In this document: positions 5,054 to 7,341 of the stretch, in pieces | How positions within the stretch are numbered: the stretch's first letter is position 1 | How the letters are laid out: each line of letters opens with the position of its first letter | Source of the DNA: an uncultured Collinsella sp. | Lineage (GTDB): Bacteria > Actinomycetota > Coriobacteriia > Coriobacteriales > Coriobacteriaceae | Length of the DNA stretch: 7,341 bases | Assembly: GCA_902495085.1 (NCBI GenBank) | Contig: CABUWA010000094.1 | Location: 1 to 7,341 of the forward strand | Reading direction: 5' to 3' | Program-made: the position numbers and the translations under genes | The notes under the pieces: model-generated | What the model was told of the DNA's origin: nothing | The model's input: the letters and a program-made list of their open reading frames with translations, nothing else | Database searches by the model: none

Positions 5054-6085
5054 GTGGCAAGGCGCCCGTCCAACGATACAGGTACGCGTCCGGTCTCCAT
5101 GGCCGACGTCGCTCGCGCTGCTGGCGTTTCGCAGCAGACGGTTTCGCGCGTCGCCAACGGCTTGCCCAACGTTAACGAGCAGACGCGCCAGCGCGTGCAG
5201 TCCGCTATGCGAGAGCTCGGCTTTCGTCCGAGTTATGCCGGTCGCTCGCTGCGCGACGGTCGATACCATTCGGTTGGCCTATGCGTCAACGATGTCACCA
5301 AGTTTGGCAACCTCTCAATGATCGACGGCATCGCCAGCGCTGCTCGCGAGCATAATTGTGCCATCACGCTGGTCGAGATGTCCAAGACCGAGGAGTTTTC
5401 GCTTGCCGAGGCCACGCGTCGTATGGCCGCATTGCCGGTGGACGGCATCATCATCGGCATGAGCCGCATGGCGCCCGATTTTGAGACGTTTGATCCACTG
5501 CCGGGCATTGGCACGGTTATCGTCACCATGTACGCGCACCCGCGGGTGACCACGGTCGACTCCGATCATTACGGCTGCTCGCTCTTGCTTATGGATCACC
5601 TGTTTGAGCTAGGGCACGAGCAGATTCGCTATATTGGCGGCCCGTCGTTCTCAGTCGACGAACAATTTCGTCGCGCCGGTTGGCAGGATGTACTCGAGCG
5701 TAAACACATCGAGCCGGCAGAGCCGCTCGAGGGCGACTGGTCTGCCAACAGCGGCTACGAGGCCGGCAGGTACCTGGCCGAGCACGATCGCACCATGACG
5801 GCGATCTATGCGGCAAACGATCAGATGGCAAATGGCGCGATTGCCGCGCTGCGTGATAGCGGTCTGCGCGTGCCCGAGGACGTGAGCGTGGTGGGCGTCG
5901 ACGATTCGCTCGATGATTTTGTGGCACACAACGAGCTCACGACCGTTCGATTCGATTTGCATCAGCGTGGACGCGAAGTATTCGAGCATGCGGTTCCCGA
6001 GGCGGGTACGGCGGGCAAAACCGTTGCTATTCGTATTCCCGGCCAGCTCATCATTCGACATAGCACGGCGATACCGCGCGCATAG
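5054..6085 (+). CDS. LacI-family transcriptional regulator, probable galactose repressor
   Basis: This 343-residue DNA-binding regulator probably represses galK-galT and itself and is released by a sugar signal. Residues 16-36 form the LacI helix-turn-helix, with the recognition stretch SQQTVSRV at 26-33 (Gln27 and Gln28 at the specificity positions). A hinge with Leu66 follows; in LacI the equivalent leucine wedges into the central CpG of the operator, which agrees with the CG-centred sites found next door. From about 73 to the end is a periplasmic-binding-protein-like effector domain, including YAANDQMANGAIAAL (252-266) and VVGVDD (279-284). The GTG start is supported by AAGGTGATCC (5043-5052), which contains a strong match to the 16S 3' end, and by the usual distance of about 15 residues to the HTH. 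The gene diverges from galK. Galactose as effector is inferred from context only. I see no clear terminator after the stop. Confidence 0.92.
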   Translation: MARRPSNDTGTRPVSMADVARAAGVSQQTVSRVANGLPNVNEQTRQRVQSAMRELGFRPSYAGRSLRDGRYHSVGLCVNDVTKFGNLSMIDGIASAAREHNCAITLVEMSKTEEFSLAEATRRMAALPVDGIIIGMSRMAPDFETFDPLPGIGTVIVTMYAHPRVTTVDSDHYGCSLLLMDHLFELGHEQIRYIGGPSFSVDEQFRRAGWQDVLERKHIEPAEPLEGDWSANSGYEAGRYLAEHDRTMTAIYAANDQMANGAIAALRDSGLRVPEDVSVVGVDDSLDDFVAHNELTTVRFDLHQRGREVFEHAVPEAGTAGKTVAIRIPGQLIIRHSTAIPRA

Positions 6086-6168
6086 TTTGTGCAGGTAAAC
6101 GGCGCTTTATCGCATTTCAATAACAATCGGTAAGGATGCCGGCAGATAGCTGTGGCTCTAAAGGCGAG

Positions 6169-6177
6169 TGTTATGAT
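6169..6177 (+). promoter_or_regulatory. Extended -10 promoter of the flavodiiron gene
   Basis: TGTTATGAT carries the TG-N extension followed by TATGAT (6172-6177, five of six). No clear -35 is seen 17 bp upstream, which is acceptable for an extended -10 promoter. The predicted start near 6184 gives a leader of about 30 nt with AGGAGG at 6200-6205. This argues that the flavodiiron gene is transcribed separately from the LacI-type gene. Confidence 0.5.
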
Positions 6178-6214
6178 AGACGGGTTCTTTTGTCTATCTA
6201 GGAGGCTTTGCCTG

Positions 6215-7341
6215 ATGGAGATCACCAAGGATATCCGCTACATTGGCGTCAACGATCACGACATTGACCTGTTCGAGGGCCAGTACGACGTGTCCGAGAA
6301 CGGTATGGCATATAACAGCTACGTTATCTTGGGCGATAAAATCGCTGTCGCCGATTCGGTCGACGCTGGCTTTGTCGACGAGTGGCTCGGCAACCTCGAG
6401 GCCGCGCTCGACGGCCGTACGCCCGACTACCTGGTTGTCCATCACATGGAGCCCGATCACTCTGCTGGCATCGCCGCCTTTATGGAGCGCTATCCCCAGG
6501 CGCAGATCGTGGCAAGCATGGGCGCTTTCCGCATGATGGTCAACTACTTTGGCACCGACTTCCCCGAGCGCAAGATGGTCGTCAAAGATGGCGACGTGCT
6601 CGACCTGGGTGGCCACAGCCTAACGTTTATCGGCGCTCCCAACGTGCACTGGCCCGAGGTGCTCTTCTCCTACGAGTCCACCGACAAGGTGCTCTTTAGC
6701 GCCGACGGCTTTGGCAAGTTTGGCGCCAACGACATCGAAGATCCCGAGGGTTGGGCCTGCGAGGCACGCCGTTACTACTTTGGCATCGTGGGAAAGTTCG
6801 GCAAGTTCGTGCAGGCCGTCCTCAAGAAGGCCGCCAATCTGGACATCCAGATCATCTGCCCGCTTCACGGTCCTGTTCTTAGCGAGAACCTGGGCTATTA
6901 CCTCGACACCTACAACACCTGGTCGAGCTATCAGCCCGAGGACGAGGGCATCACGATCGCCTATGCGAGCGTGTACGGGCATCTGAAGGCTGCCGTCGAG
7001 GAGCTTGCATCTGCGCTCGAGGCTCGCGGTCAGAAGGTCTCCGTCTTTGACCTGGCTCGCGACGACATGGCCGAGGCCGTTGAGGATGCGTTCCGCTATG
7101 ACCGTCTGGTGCTCGCCTCCATCACCTATCAGGGCGAGATCTTCCCGTTCATGAGCACCTTTATCCACACGCTTGCAGAGCACGCCTATCAGAACCGTAC
7201 GGTGGCGCTCGTTGAGGCCGGCTCCTGGGCGCCCACCGCTGCCAAGGTTATGACCAAGGAGCTCGAGGGCATGAAGGACATCACCCTGGCGCAGAACAAG
7301 GTGACCGTCCTGGGTTCGCTCAACGACGCCTCGCGCGCTCA
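6215..7341 (+). CDS. FprA-type flavodiiron protein (A-type flavoprotein), 3' end cut by the window
   Basis: Flavodiiron proteins reduce O2 to water and/or NO to N2O in the cytoplasm of anaerobes, taking electrons from rubredoxin or similar carriers. The visible 375 residues are most of the protein (relatives are about 400). Residues 1 to about 240 form the metallo-beta-lactamase-like domain with all expected di-iron ligands in place: H77-x-E79-x-D81 followed by H82, H145 in NVHWP, D164 in SADGFG, and H218 in PLHGP. The flavodoxin-like domain begins near residue 245. Its FMN loops are variant: SVYGHL instead of the usual SxYGNT-like form, then SITYQGEIFP, and AGSWAPTAAK as the third loop. AGGAGG (6200-6205) is nine bases before the ATG, and the start gives the normal family N-terminus. 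No fused rubredoxin or reductase domain is seen in the visible part. The choice between O2 and NO cannot be read from the sequence. Confidence 0.93.
   Translation, partial: MEITKDIRYIGVNDHDIDLFEGQYDVSENGMAYNSYVILGDKIAVADSVDAGFVDEWLGNLEAALDGRTPDYLVVHHMEPDHSAGIAAFMERYPQAQIVASMGAFRMMVNYFGTDFPERKMVVKDGDVLDLGGHSLTFIGAPNVHWPEVLFSYESTDKVLFSADGFGKFGANDIEDPEGWACEARRYYFGIVGKFGKFVQAVLKKAANLDIQIICPLHGPVLSENLGYYLDTYNTWSSYQPEDEGITIAYASVYGHLKAAVEELASALEARGQKVSVFDLARDDMAEAVEDAFRYDRLVLASITYQGEIFPFMSTFIHTLAEHAYQNRTVALVEAGSWAPTAAKVMTKELEGMKDITLAQNKVTVLGSLNDASRA

Noticed and set aside
5166..5180. Additional operator inside the regulator gene (AACGTTAACGAG)
   Set aside because: It shares only the GTTAAC core and encodes the conserved N-V-N-E stretch after the HTH. 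The TG...CA ends are missing, so coincidence is the simpler reading.
6086..6168. Terminator after the LacI-type gene
   Set aside because: I found no GC-rich stem followed by a T-run in this stretch.

Overview
The window looks like chromosomal DNA from a high-GC anaerobe of the Coriobacteriia, with Collinsella or a close relative as the best guess. The grounds are strong G/C bias at third codon positions, a class II (Gram-positive type) GalT, a galK-galT pair controlled by a divergent LacI-type regulator, and an oxygen-detoxifying A-type flavoprotein. The genus is an inference; no rRNA or other marker gene is present.

Layout. Positions 1-276 hold no convincing gene. They carry a hairpin and a degenerate tandem repeat built on GGGAC blocks. 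A solitary minus-strand gene (277-1578) encodes a DUF4143-type AAA+ ATPase with a C-terminal PD-(D/E)XK-like domain. Upstream of it (1579-1890) is a repeat-rich gap with three 33-bp units that can form imperfect hairpins, a second copy of the GGGAC-type repeat, and the terminator of the next operon. The minus-strand galK-galT operon follows (4715 down to 1891). Its junction is overlapping and it ends in a strong GC hairpin with a T-run. A 338-bp divergent control region (4716-5053) separates galK from a plus-strand LacI-family regulator gene (5054-6085). The last gene (6215 to the window end, truncated) is an FprA-type flavodiiron protein.

How the genes work together. GalK phosphorylates galactose. 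GalT exchanges galactose-1-phosphate with UDP-glucose, giving UDP-galactose and glucose-1-phosphate. The epimerase, mutarotase and transporter of the Leloir route are not in the window. The divergent regulator very probably controls galKT and itself: three near-identical 14-bp sites with the LacI-family TG-N4-CG-N4-CA layout lie in the shared region, and two of them sit in an 18-bp perfect inverted repeat. The flavodiiron protein has its own likely promoter and appears unrelated to galactose use.

I see no clearly new biological system. The parts most worth a second look are the three-site operator region, the hairpin-forming 33-bp repeats at the ATPase promoter, and the related repeats on both sides of the ATPase gene.
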